Shown here: piece by piece, positions 17,140 through 24,982 of the stretch
How the letters are laid out: each line of letters begins with the position of its first letter
How positions within the stretch are numbered: the stretch's first letter is position 1
Source: Thauera phenylacetica B4P
GTDB lineage: Bacteria; Pseudomonadota; Gammaproteobacteria; Burkholderiales; Rhodocyclaceae
NCBI RefSeq assembly: GCF_000310225.1
Contig: NZ_AMXF01000018.1
Coordinates: 1 to 38,292 of the forward strand
Direction of reading: 5' to 3'
DNA length: 38,292 bases
Notes under the pieces: generated by a model
The model's input: only the letters and a program-made list of their open reading frames with translations
Told to the model about the DNA's origin: nothing
Databases searched by the model: none
Made by a program: the position numbers and the translations under genes

Positions 17140-17333
17140 GAACGCGCTCCGTTGTTGTTCTTGGTTTGCTCGGAGTGCGGAATCGCAATGCCGTGCCGCT
17201 CGCAGTGGCCTCGAATCAGAACTTCGACCATGTTCGCGATGGATCGATGCTCCTGATCCGCCGCAATGCGAAGCGCCTCTTTCAGTCCAGGGTCGATACG
17301 AAATGTGAGCGTGGCGGTCTTGACGGTGGCCAT
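17136..17333 (-). CDS. Ribbon-helix-helix (CopG/Arc-type) regulator of the defence operon
   Basis: A 65-aa protein with the RHH layout: strand ATLTFRIDPG, helix LKEALRIAADQEH, then turn and helix SIANMVEVLIRGH. The start at 17333 is the ATG preceded by GGAGAGG about 4 bases away; a longer frame to 17504 runs through the operator and IS flank and is rejected. It is the first gene of the operon and is coupled to the DUF499 gene by an ATGA overlap. RHH proteins bind palindromic operators as dimers, and an 8+8-bp palindrome lies 16 bases upstream of the start. Autoregulation of the whole island is therefore likely (inference). Confidence 0.85.
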   Translation of the reverse strand: MATVKTATLTFRIDPGLKEALRIAADQEHRSIANMVEVLIRGHCERHGIAIPHSEQTKNNNGARS

Positions 17334-17349
17334 AGCCTCTCCAGAAACC

Positions 17350-17400
17350 ACTGTAAATGTACTGCACTTTACAGTATCAACCAGCATTCCCACAATGCTG
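17350..17400 (-). promoter_or_regulatory. Candidate RHH operator plus adjacent hairpin upstream of defence operon
   Basis: ACTGTAAA and TTTACAGT form a perfect 8-bp inverted repeat with a 10-base spacer (17350-17375). Seven bases further upstream, CAGCATT and AATGCTG form a perfect 7-bp inverted repeat with a 5-base loop (17382-17400). A TTGATA hexamer lies between them on the minus strand but no convincing -10 accompanies it. The position just before the regulator gene suggests an autoregulated promoter that survived the IS insertion 90 bases further upstream. Confidence 0.6.
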
Positions 17401-17481
17401 TTTGCGTTGATCATCCACAGGCCGCTTCGTTTTGCGAAGCCGCCGTTCCATCGACCGTTTCTTCCAAGGGGCGGCTGGCAA

Positions 17482-17490
17482 GTGGTGGCC
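17482..17490. repeat. Target-site duplication, left copy (IS copy 2)
   Basis: GTGGTGGCC precedes the IS left end and is repeated at 18793-18801. A tenth base on the outer side differs (A against G), so the duplication is 9 bp, or 10 bp with one later change. Confidence 0.9.
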
Positions 17491-18791
17491 CAGGGCCTCC
17501 GCACTCGGAATGCATTTTCCCTGATCGCATAGCCACCTGGAAATAGTCGTTCACATTCAACATCTTATGCATTCATCTTGTGAACCCTTCGAAAATCACG
17601 TCTACTCTCGTCTTTTGGGCGAAGAGCGTGAGTGCGACGCAGAGGGGTTCCCTGATGAGCTATCTGGACGAAATCGATGATCCGCGCAAGCCGAGCAACG
17701 GCACCTTGCACGATTTCCGGGAGATCCTGGTGATCCTGATCGCGGCCGTGCTCTCGGACTGCGACACGGTCGAGGACATCACGTTCTGGGCGCGCACCAA
17801 GGAGGCGTGGTTGCGCCGCTTCCTCGTGCTCAAGAACGGCATCCCGTCCGAGGAGACCTTCCTGCGGATCCTGCGCGCGCTCGATCCGAAGCAGTTCGAG
17901 AACATGTTCCGGCGCTGGGTGGGCGGCGTGGTCGGTGCGCTCAGCGACGATGCGGGCCTGGCCGGCACGATCGCGATCGATGGCAAGACCGTGCGCGGCT
18001 CGGGCACGGGCGGCGAGAGTGCGATCCACATGGTCAGCGCCTTCGCCACCGAGCTGGGCCTTGTGCTCGGCCAGGAGAAGGTCGCCGCCAAGAGCAATGA
18101 AATAACGGCGATTCCCGAGCTGCTCGAGGCGCTGTCGATCAAGGGACTGCTGGTCACGATCGACGCGATGGGCTGCCAGAAAAGCATTGCCAAACAGATC
18201 GTTGCGAAGAAGGGCGACTACCTGCTGATGGTCAAGGGTAACCAGCCCAAGTTGCTCGAAGCGATCGAGATCGCCTTCATCGACCAGCACGGCGTCGAGT
18301 CGGTCGACCGCAGCGCGCTGGTCGAGCGCGGCCATGGACGCACCGTTGGGCAGATCGCCTCGGTGCTGTCGTCCAAGGGCATCGTCGATCCGGGCGACTG
18401 GCCCAAGTGTGTGACGATTGGGCGCATCGACTCCATGCGGGTCGTCGGCGACAAGGAATCCGATCTGGAGCGGCGTTACTACATCAGCTCGCGCGCCCTC
18501 ACCGCCGAGCAACTGGCTGCAGCGGTGCGAGCGCACTGGGGCGTGGAGAACCGGCTTCACTGGATCCTCGACGTCAGCTTCAGCGAGGACGCCAGCACGG
18601 TGGCCAAAGATAATGCGCCGCAGAACCTGTCGATGCTGCGCAAGATCGCGCTCAACATCATCCGCGCCGACAAGACCGACACGCGCAAGAGCAGCCTTCG
18701 GCTCAAGCGCAAGGGGGCGGCGTGGGATGACGGAGTACGGGAGCGCATGCTGGGGATCAGATCGATATGCTAGGCGAGTGCGGAGGCCCTG
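17491..18791 (+). mobile_element. ISAs1-family insertion sequence, copy 2 (1301 bp)
   Basis: It has the same length, terminal repeats and orientation as copy 1. The right two thirds look identical by eye, while the left third has scattered single-base differences. It is flanked by its own 9-bp target duplication, so it inserted independently. It lies about 157 bases upstream of the RHH regulator start and leaves the candidate operator intact. Confidence 0.95.
17655..18773 (+). CDS. ISAs1-family transposase (copy 2)
   Basis: A 372-aa transposase, intact and almost identical to copy 1. It has TIAIDGKTVRGSG (first Asp), LVTIDAMGCQKS (second Asp) and HWGVENRLHWILDVSFSED (Glu region). The ATG at 17655 has GAGGGG upstream; the frame also opens from a GTG at 17580 without a ribosome-binding site. 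Because both copies appear functional, further movement and recombination are possible. Confidence 0.93.
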   Translation: MSYLDEIDDPRKPSNGTLHDFREILVILIAAVLSDCDTVEDITFWARTKEAWLRRFLVLKNGIPSEETFLRILRALDPKQFENMFRRWVGGVVGALSDDAGLAGTIAIDGKTVRGSGTGGESAIHMVSAFATELGLVLGQEKVAAKSNEITAIPELLEALSIKGLLVTIDAMGCQKSIAKQIVAKKGDYLLMVKGNQPKLLEAIEIAFIDQHGVESVDRSALVERGHGRTVGQIASVLSSKGIVDPGDWPKCVTIGRIDSMRVVGDKESDLERRYYISSRALTAEQLAAAVRAHWGVENRLHWILDVSFSEDASTVAKDNAPQNLSMLRKIALNIIRADKTDTRKSSLRLKRKGAAWDDGVRERMLGIRSIC

Positions 18792-18792
18792 G

Positions 18793-18801
18793 GTGGTGGC
18801 C
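18793..18801. repeat. Target-site duplication, right copy (IS copy 2)
   Basis: GTGGTGGCC, matching 17482-17490. The following 280 bases to the RES toxin gene hold no gene I can support. Confidence 0.9.
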
Positions 18802-19081
18802 GCATGCCGCTATTGGCAGACACATCCTGATAGCTGTCATTGATCGGCGGTCGAAAGGGAGGATGGGTGTCGGGTCTGGCGGGACAACGCCATCCCAAGA
18901 CTGCGCGGACCAGACCGGTCAACCTGGACGCCCGCGAGAATGGATGCCACGGATCGAACTCCGTCGTGACCTTCGTACCCTTCACCACCGTGATCAACAC
19001 GAACGCCCAACCCGCGTCGCGTCACAAACATCCGCCTCGCCCCCGGACGTTCTGCGGCCGTGGTCTTGTGAGGCTAACCCC

Positions 19082-19537
19082 TCACCCGAACAGCCGCCGA
19101 TCCCACACCACCGCCTCCGGCGCACCCACCCTCACCCTGGAAAAATCCGGGTGCGCCGGGTTCACGACCGCATTGAACTCCAGCCGCGCCACCACCGACG
19201 GCACCACCAGCACCAGGCTCCGCCTCGACGCCAGCCAGTCGTCGCCGAACTGCCGCGCCGCGCCGCTATCTTCTGCATCCCAGCCGTCGGGCAAGCTTGC
19301 CTGCTCATGCCGCTCGACCAACGCATTCTCGTCGGGCACCTCGGCGATCACGATCTGCTGCGTGCCGGGAATGCGTCCGATGCCGGCATGGGCGAGGATC
19401 TCGAGCATCGCGCAGGCGGAACTCAACGAACCATAGATGACGGGATGCCCCGGGCTGTTCCAGCGCCCGCCCAGCAGCGCGGCGCCGGTTCCGTCCCAGA
19501 TCGGGTGACGCCGGTCGGCGATGCGGTAGATGCGCAT
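19082..19537 (-). CDS. RES-domain toxin (NAD+-degrading type)
   Basis: A 151-aa RES-family toxin. It starts MRIYRIADRRHPIWDGTGA, followed by the family's GGRWNSPGHPVIYGSLSSA, the 'GGRWN' and 'Y' region that contributes the Arg and Tyr of the NAD-binding pocket, and a conserved ALEILAH-like helix (AMLEILAHAGIG). RES toxins of Xre-RES systems deplete NAD+ (established for the family). Length and motifs are complete. The start overlaps the antitoxin stop by one base (TGATG), so translation is coupled. It sits at the upstream border of the defence island. Confidence 0.9.
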   Translation of the reverse strand: MRIYRIADRRHPIWDGTGAALLGGRWNSPGHPVIYGSLSSACAMLEILAHAGIGRIPGTQQIVIAEVPDENALVERHEQASLPDGWDAEDSGAARQFGDDWLASRRSLVLVVPSVVARLEFNAVVNPAHPDFSRVRVGAPEAVVWDRRLFG

Positions 19538-19965
19538 CACGCGGCGATGCCGTAGAAGAGCCTCCACAGCAGGGTCTCGACCCGGCGCGCGCCGAGCTCG
19601 GTCATCGCGACCTCGAGCGGAGGCTGCCCGCCCAGCATCGCGTGCGGTGCGTGCAGGAAGGCGAGCGCGTCCTCGTCCGAGTTCCAGACGTGGCGGGCGG
19701 TGGCATAGACGCGGGCGAGGCGCTCGGTCTTTTCGGACTCGGCGGGGCTGAGGCGGTCGCGGCGGCGCTTGAAGGTGGCCTCGGGCACGACGCGGTGGAG
19801 CAGGATACGGCGCTCGTCGGCGTTGCGCCCCAGGCGCTCGACGCCGGCCTTGAGGGCGGCCTTGGGGAGGCCTTCGGCGACTTGCTCGTCGAGTTCGGCA
19901 AACGAGTGCGGCGCCGGCGCGAGCGCCATCACTGCGGCGATCTGCTCAGGGGTGACGAGTTGCAC
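19537..19965 (-). CDS. Xre/MbcA/ParS-type antitoxin of RES toxin
   Basis: A 142-aa antitoxin. The N-terminal ~80 residues form a helical DNA-binding region (KAGVERLGRNADERR). The C-terminal ~60 residues are the DUF2384/MbcA-ParS toxin-binding domain: SPAESEKTERLARVYATA, then FLHAPHAMLGGQPPLEVAM, with the typical 'P-H-x-x-L-x-G-x-x-P' pattern. It starts with GTG at 19965, supported by GGAG 8 bases upstream. It would neutralise the RES toxin and repress the pair through the inverted repeat directly upstream. Confidence 0.88.
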   Translation of the reverse strand: MQLVTPEQIAAVMALAPAPHSFAELDEQVAEGLPKAALKAGVERLGRNADERRILLHRVVPEATFKRRRDRLSPAESEKTERLARVYATARHVWNSDEDALAFLHAPHAMLGGQPPLEVAMTELGARRVETLLWRLFYGIAA

Positions 19966-19975
19966 GGCGGATGCT

Positions 19976-20025
19976 CCGGTATCACATGACGACCTGAATA
20001 TGGATCATGTGATACCGGATATCAA
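19976..20025 (-). promoter_or_regulatory. Promoter and operator of the Xre-RES pair
   Basis: CCGGTATCACATGA and TCATGTGATACCGG form a perfect 14-bp inverted repeat with a 15-base spacer (19976-20018). On the minus strand a -35 box TTGATA (20020-20025) is followed after 17 bases by CATATT (19997-20002). One half-site fills the -35/-10 spacer and the other lies just downstream of the -10, so binding by the antitoxin would block RNA polymerase. Confidence 0.8.
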
Positions 20026-20036
20026 GTACTACGTCT

Positions 20037-21863
20037 TCACTCGACCGTGACCGACTTCGCGAGGTTGCGTGGCTTATCCACATCCGTCCCCTTCACCAGC
20101 GCCGCGTGGTACGACAGCAGCTGCAGCGGGATCACGTGCAGCACCGGCGACAGCATGCCGTAGTGCTCGGGCATGTGCAGGATGTGCACGCCTTCCGACT
20201 CCGGGATCTCGCTGCCCGCGTCGGCGAACACGTATAGCTCGCCGCCGCGCGCGCGGACTTCCTGCAGGTTGGACTTGAGCTTTTCGAGCAGCTCGTCGGC
20301 GGGGGACACGGCGATCACCGGCATGTCCTTGTCCACCAGGGCGAGCGGGCCGTGCTTGAGCTCGCCGGCGGCGTAGGCCTCGGCGTGGATGTAGGAGATC
20401 TCCTTGAGCTTGAGCGCGCCTTCCATGGCGATCGGCCAGTGGCTGCCGCGGCCCAGGAAGAGCGCGTGCTCCTTGCCGGCGAAGCGCTGGGCCCACTGTT
20501 CGATCTCGGGCTCGAGCTCGAGAACCTTCTGCACGGCGACCGGCAGGTGGCGCAAGGCTGCGAGGCGGCGCTCCTCGTCTTCGGCGGACAGCCGCCCGTT
20601 GATCTTGGCGAGCGCGAGCGTGAGCAGCGCGAAGGCGGCGAGCTGGGTGGTGAAGGCCTTGGTGGAGGCGACGCCGATCTCGGGGCCGGCACGGGTGATG
20701 AAGCGCAGCGCGGTCTCGCGCACGATGGCCGACTCGGGCACGTTGCAGATGGCGAGCGTGCGCTGCATGCCGAGCGACTTGGCGTGCTTGAGCGCGGCCA
20801 GGGTGTCGGCGGTCTCGCCCGACTGCGAGATGACCACGACCAGGGTGTCGGGGTCGGGCACGGATTCGCGATAGCGGTATTCGCTGGCGATCTCGACGGT
20901 GACCGGCAGCTTGGCGATGGATTCGATCCAGTAGCGCGCGACCAGGCCGGCGTGGTAGCTGGTGCCGCAGGCGAGGACGAGCACGCGGCGCACACCGTCG
21001 AAGACCTCGGCCGCGCGCGCGCCGAAGTGCTGCGGGGTGATGCCGGCGCCGCCGGCGATCAGCTCCAGGGTCTGGGCCAGCGCCTGCGGCTGCTCGAAGA
21101 TCTCCTTCTGCATGTAGTGGCGGTACTTGCCCAGCTCGACCGCGTCGGCCGAGAGGCTGGAGATATGCACCTCGCGCTCGACCGGGCTGCCGTCGGAGCG
21201 GATCACGATGTAGCTGTCGCGGCGCAGCTCGGCGAGGTCGCCGTCTTCGAGGTAGACGATCTTGCGCGTGACCTGCAGCAGCGCGGCGGTGTCGGAGGCG
21301 GCGTACATGCCGTCCTCGCCGATGCCCAGCAGCAGCGGCGAGCCGCGGCGGGCGACGATGACGCGGAAGGGGTCGGCCTCGGCGACGACGCCGATGGCGT
21401 AGGCGCCGACGAGATCAACGGTGGCCTGGCGCACCGCCTCGAAGAGGTCGGTGCTGCCCTGCAGCTTGTAGTGCACCAGGTGGGCGATGGCCTCGGTGTC
21501 GGTCTCGGACTCGAAGACGTAGCCCTTGCCCTGCAGGTCGGCCTTGATCGACTCGAAGTTCTCGATGATGCCGTTATGCACCACGGCGAGGCCGCCGGAG
21601 ATGTGCGGGTGGGCGTTGCGCTCGGAGGGCACGCCGTGGGTGGCCCAGCGCGTGTGGGCGATGCCGATGTGGGCGGAGAGCTGGCGCGCATCGGCCAGCG
21701 CAGCGAGCTCGGCCACGCGACCGCAGGAGCGCAGGCGGGTGAGCTCGCCGGCGAGGACGGCGAGGCCGGCGGAGTCGTAGCCGCGGTATTCGAGCTTGCG
21801 CAGGCCCTCGAGCAGGACCGGGACGACGTTGTTGGTTGCGATTGCGGTGACGATGCCACACAT
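20037..21863 (-). CDS. glmS: Glutamine-fructose-6-phosphate aminotransferase (isomerising)
   Basis: A 608-aa cytoplasmic enzyme that makes glucosamine-6-phosphate from fructose-6-phosphate and glutamine, the first step to UDP-GlcNAc for peptidoglycan and LPS. The N-terminal Cys2 nucleophile ([20 protein letters not shown]) and EYRGYDSAG begin the class II glutaminase domain. Two SIS sugar-isomerase domains follow ([17 protein letters not shown], then [17 protein letters not shown]). The end, [11 protein letters not shown], is the canonical GlmS C-terminus. Length equals the E. coli enzyme. It lies 72 bases after glmU, so the two probably form an operon. No glmS ribozyme is expected in Proteobacteria and none is visible. 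Confidence 0.98.
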   Translation of the reverse strand: MCGIVTAIATNNVVPVLLEGLRKLEYRGYDSAGLAVLAGELTRLRSCGRVAELAALADARQLSAHIGIAHTRWATHGVPSERNAHPHISGGLAVVHNGIIENFESIKADLQGKGYVFESETDTEAIAHLVHYKLQGSTDLFEAVRQATVDLVGAYAIGVVAEADPFRVIVARRGSPLLLGIGEDGMYAASDTAALLQVTRKIVYLEDGDLAELRRDSYIVIRSDGSPVEREVHISSLSADAVELGKYRHYMQKEIFEQPQALAQTLELIAGGAGITPQHFGARAAEVFDGVRRVLVLACGTSYHAGLVARYWIESIAKLPVTVEIASEYRYRESVPDPDTLVVVISQSGETADTLAALKHAKSLGMQRTLAICNVPESAIVRETALRFITRAGPEIGVASTKAFTTQLAAFALLTLALAKINGRLSAEDEERRLAALRHLPVAVQKVLELEPEIEQWAQRFAGKEHALFLGRGSHWPIAMEGALKLKEISYIHAEAYAAGELKHGPLALVDKDMPVIAVSPADELLEKLKSNLQEVRARGGELYVFADAGSEIPESEGVHILHMPEHYGMLSPVLHVIPLQLLSYHAALVKGTDVDKPRNLAKSVTVE

Positions 21864-21935
21864 GGCGGGGCTTCCTTGTCGGTCTTTGGATTCGGTGCGG
21901 AGGGCGGGTCGGGCGGAACGCGCTCGCAGCGGCGC

Positions 21936-23297
21936 TCAGCGCGGCTGCTTGACCGGCCGCTTCCAGTGGTCGAGGCTGATCTGCTTGGTGCGCGACACGG
22001 TGAGCTGGCCGGCGGGCGCGTCCTTGGTGAGCGTGGTGCCGGCGCCCAGGGTGGCGCCGCGGCCCACGCGCACCGGCGCGACGAGCTGGGTGTCGGAGCC
22101 GATGAAGACCTCGTCCTCGATGATGGTGCGGTACTTGTTGGCGCCGTCGTAGTTGCAGGTGATGGTGCCGGCGCCGATGTTGACCTTGCTGCCGACGTCG
22201 GCGTCGCCCACGTAGGCGAGGTGGTTGGCCTTGGAGTGGTCGGCGATGACGCTGTTCTTGATCTCGACGAAGTTGCCCAGGTGCACGTCGGCGCCGAGCA
22301 CGGTGCCCGGGCGGGTGCGGGCGTAGGGCCCGATCACGCAGGCCTGGCCCATGGTGGTGCTGTCGACGTGGCTGAAGGGCTCGAGCCGGGTGCCGGCGCC
22401 GATGCGGGCGTTGCGGACGACGCAATTGGCGCCGATGCGCACGCCGTCGCCGAGCTCGACCTCGCCCTCGAAGACGCAGTTGACGTCGATCTCGACGTCG
22501 CGGCCCACGCGGAGGCTGCCGCGCACGTCGATGCGCGCCGGGTCGATCAGGGTGACGCCCTCTTCCATCAGGCGGCGGGCGATGTTGCCCTGGTGGATGC
22601 GCTCGAGCTCAGCGAGCTGCATCTTGTTATTGACGCCGAGCGTCTCGGCGAAGGCGTCGGGCTGCACGGTGGTGACCTCGACGCCGTCGGCCACGGCCAG
22701 GCCGATGATGTCGGTGAGGTAGTACTCGCCCTGGGCGTTGTCGTTGCCGATGCGGCCGAGCCAGGCGCGCAGGTGGCGGACCGGGGCGACCAGGATGCCG
22801 GTGTTTACCTCGCGCACGCGGCGCTCGTCGTCGGAAGCGTCCTTCTCCTCGACGATGCGCACCACCTTGCCGGCGGCGTCGCGCAGGATGCGGCCATAGC
22901 CGGTGGGGTTGTCCATCTCGACGGTGAGCAACGCCAGGCGCGCATCGCCGGCGGCGGCGACCAGGCGGCGCAGCGTGGGCACGCCGATCAGCGGCACGTC
23001 GCCGTAGAGCACCAGCGCCACGTGCTCGTCATCCAGATGCGGCAGCGCCTGCTGCACCGCATGACCGGTGCCGAGCTGCGGCTCCTGCCGCGCCCAGGCC
23101 AGGTCGGCGGCGTCGAGGCGCTCGCGCACCACCTCGCCGCCGTGGCCGTACACGACGCAGATGCGCTGGGCGTCGAGGGTGCGCGCGGCGTCGAGCACAT
23201 GGGCCAGCATCGGCTTGCCGGCGATGGGTTGGAGGACCTTGGGCAGCACCGAGCGCATGCGCTTGCCCTGGCCGGCAGCGAGAACGACGACTTGCAT
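21936..23297 (-). CDS. glmU: Bifunctional GlcNAc-1-P uridyltransferase / GlcN-1-P acetyltransferase
   Basis: A 453-aa bifunctional enzyme making UDP-GlcNAc. The N-terminal pyrophosphorylase domain starts [16 protein letters not shown], followed by [14 protein letters not shown] (nucleotide-binding loop; the usual GxGTRM reads GQGKRM). The C-terminal left-handed beta-helix acetyltransferase domain has [19 protein letters not shown], then [20 protein letters not shown] and NYDGANK. The start at 23297 is chosen because the catalytic domain begins there; an upstream frame to 23357 adds residues without support. The upstream region is shared divergently with the MaoC-phosphotransacetylase gene. 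Confidence 0.97.
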   Translation of the reverse strand: MQVVVLAAGQGKRMRSVLPKVLQPIAGKPMLAHVLDAARTLDAQRICVVYGHGGEVVRERLDAADLAWARQEPQLGTGHAVQQALPHLDDEHVALVLYGDVPLIGVPTLRRLVAAAGDARLALLTVEMDNPTGYGRILRDAAGKVVRIVEEKDASDDERRVREVNTGILVAPVRHLRAWLGRIGNDNAQGEYYLTDIIGLAVADGVEVTTVQPDAFAETLGVNNKMQLAELERIHQGNIARRLMEEGVTLIDPARIDVRGSLRVGRDVEIDVNCVFEGEVELGDGVRIGANCVVRNARIGAGTRLEPFSHVDSTTMGQACVIGPYARTRPGTVLGADVHLGNFVEIKNSVIADHSKANHLAYVGDADVGSKVNIGAGTITCNYDGANKYRTIIEDEVFIGSDTQLVAPVRVGRGATLGAGTTLTKDAPAGQLTVSRTKQISLDHWKRPVKQPR

Positions 23298-23575
23298 GGT
23301 TGATTCCGTGACGAAATGGGGAAATTCGACCGCTTCCGGGCGCGCGACCGACCGCATCCGTGCCCGCGCAGATCCGAAAACGCGCGGAGTCTAGCATGCG
23401 ACCACGACGGTCGATCGTGAGCAAACGCATGGTACGGGCATGAAAGATCACCCCCGCCACGACAAAACGCGCGTCTGATTGACGCATTGCACAATTCGAT
23501 CGTTTTAGCGCATGTTTCAGTCACATACAAGGTCTAGAATCGCGTGTTGCAATGCACCCAAGAACGAGAGTTGCC
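23298..23575. other. Divergent intergenic region between glmU and the MaoC-Pta gene
   Basis: The 278 bases must hold promoters in both directions. On the plus strand TAGAAT (23534-23539) is a good -10 candidate for the MaoC-Pta gene, but no good -35 lies at 16-18 bases. No further structure is clear. Confidence 0.4.
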
Positions 23576-24982
23576 ATGAAAGCTCCTGCCGCACAAGCGA
23601 TGATCCAGAACCGCACCTTCGACGAGATCCAGGTGGGCGACTTCGCCCAGCTGGTGCGTACGCTGCGCCCCGAGGACATCCACCTCTTCGCCGCCATGTC
23701 CGGCGACGTCAACCCGACCCACGTCGATCTCGAATACGCCCGCTCCAGCCAGTTCCGCGAGGTCGTCGGCCACAGCATGTGGGGCAGCACGCTGATCTCC
23801 ACCGTGCTCGGCACCGAATTCCCCGGCCCCGGCACGGTGTACGTGTCGCAGGGGCTCAACTTCTGGCGCCCGATCACGATCGGCGACACGCTCACGATCA
23901 CGGTCACCTGCAAGGAAAAATTCGAGCACAACCACCACGTGATCCTCGACTGCCTGGCGGTGAACCAGGACGGCCTCAAGGTGATCGACGGCATCGCCGA
24001 GGTGATGGCGCCGACCGAAAAGATCGCGCGTCCGCGCGTCGTGCTGCCCGAGGTCACCGTGTCCGACCGCGAGCTGCGCTACCGCCACCTGCTGTCGGTA
24101 TCGGCCGGCCTCACGCCGATCCCGATCGCGGTGGCCCACCCCTGCGACCGCGAGTCCCTGCTCGGCCCGGTCCAGGCTGCGCGCGCCGGCCTGGTCGAGC
24201 CGATCCTGGTCGGCCCCGAGTCGCGCATCCTCGCGGTGGCCGAAGAGCACGAGATCGACATCAAGGGCTTCCGCATCGTCGACACCGCGCACAGCCACGC
24301 CTCGGCCGAGGTCGCCGTCGCCCTGTGCCGCGACGGCGGCGCCGAGGCGCTGATGAAGGGCTCGCTGCACACCGACGAGATGATGAGCCAGGTAATCAAG
24401 CACCTGCGTACCGGCCGCCGCATCAGCCACGTCTTCCTGGCCGACGTGCCGACCTACCCGCACCCGCTGATGATCACCGACGCGGCGATCATCATCGAGC
24501 CGACGCTCGAAGATAAGGTCGACATCATCCAGAACGCGATCGAGCTCGCCCACATCCTCGGCCTGCCCGAGCCCAAGGTGGCGATCCTGTCGGCGGTCGA
24601 GACGGTGACCTCGAAGATCCGCTCGACAATCGACGCCGCCGCGCTGTGCAAGATGGCCGACCGCGGCCAGATCAAGGGCGGCCTGCTCGACGGCCCGCTC
24701 GCCTTCGACAACGCGGTGTCGCTGGTCGCCGCGAAGACCAAGGGCATCAAATCGGTCGTCGCCGGCAACGCCGACATCCTGGTGGTGCCCGACCTCGAGT
24801 CCGGCAACATGGTCGCCAAGCAGCTCGAGTACCTCGCCAACGCGCTGATGGCCGGAGTGGTGCTGGGCGCCCGCGTGCCGATCGTGCTGACCAGCCGCGC
24901 CGACACCGCCGAGACGCGCACCGCGTCGTGCGCCGTGGTGCAGTTGATGGCCCACAGGAAGCGCGAGGCCCTGAAAGCATGA
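23576..24982 (+). CDS. Bifunctional enoyl-CoA hydratase (MaoC) / phosphate acetyltransferase
   Basis: A 468-aa fusion. Residues ~12-140 form a MaoC-like hot-dog domain with LRPEDIHLFAAMSGDVNPTH; the Asp (about 44) and His (about 49) of SGDxNPxH are the catalytic pair of R-specific enoyl-CoA hydratases. Residues ~170-465 form a phosphate acetyl/butyryltransferase domain (PTA/PTB family): LMKGSLHTDEMMSQVIK, then HVFLADVPTYPHPLMITDAA. The fusion is a known proteobacterial form, about 470 aa long. The start at 23576 has a GAGAG upstream; a frame from 23552 lacks one. It overlaps ackA (ATGA), so acyl-CoA is converted via acyl-phosphate to acid plus ATP. Whether acetyl- or a longer acyl-CoA is the substrate cannot be told from sequence. 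Confidence 0.93.
   Translation: MKAPAAQAMIQNRTFDEIQVGDFAQLVRTLRPEDIHLFAAMSGDVNPTHVDLEYARSSQFREVVGHSMWGSTLISTVLGTEFPGPGTVYVSQGLNFWRPITIGDTLTITVTCKEKFEHNHHVILDCLAVNQDGLKVIDGIAEVMAPTEKIARPRVVLPEVTVSDRELRYRHLLSVSAGLTPIPIAVAHPCDRESLLGPVQAARAGLVEPILVGPESRILAVAEEHEIDIKGFRIVDTAHSHASAEVAVALCRDGGAEALMKGSLHTDEMMSQVIKHLRTGRRISHVFLADVPTYPHPLMITDAAIIIEPTLEDKVDIIQNAIELAHILGLPEPKVAILSAVETVTSKIRSTIDAAALCKMADRGQIKGGLLDGPLAFDNAVSLVAAKTKGIKSVVAGNADILVVPDLESGNMVAKQLEYLANALMAGVVLGARVPIVLTSRADTAETRTASCAVVQLMAHRKREALKA

Noticed and set aside
17136-17504. A 122-codon version of the RHH regulator
   Set aside because: The extra N-terminus runs through the operator palindrome and into the IS end; the GGAGAGG site and the RHH strand support the start at 17333.
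9903-18801. A composite transposon carrying the defence genes between two IS copies
   Set aside because: Each IS has its own, different target duplication (AGGGTAGCCA and GTGGTGGCC), and copy 1 cuts a gene whose other half lies outside the bracket. Independent insertions explain the structure.
18770-19000. A 76-codon minus-strand frame that would extend to about 91 codons if IS copy 2 were removed
   Set aside because: It starts with GTG without a clear ribosome-binding site, shows no recognisable motif and has a Pro/Arg-rich composition. It is not supported as a gene.
20352-23303. A 983-codon open frame on the plus strand
   Set aside because: It is the antisense of glmS and glmU. High-GC coding sequence leaves long stop-free antisense frames; the composition (long runs of Gly, Ala, Val, Asp, Arg) is not protein-like and both sense genes are certain.
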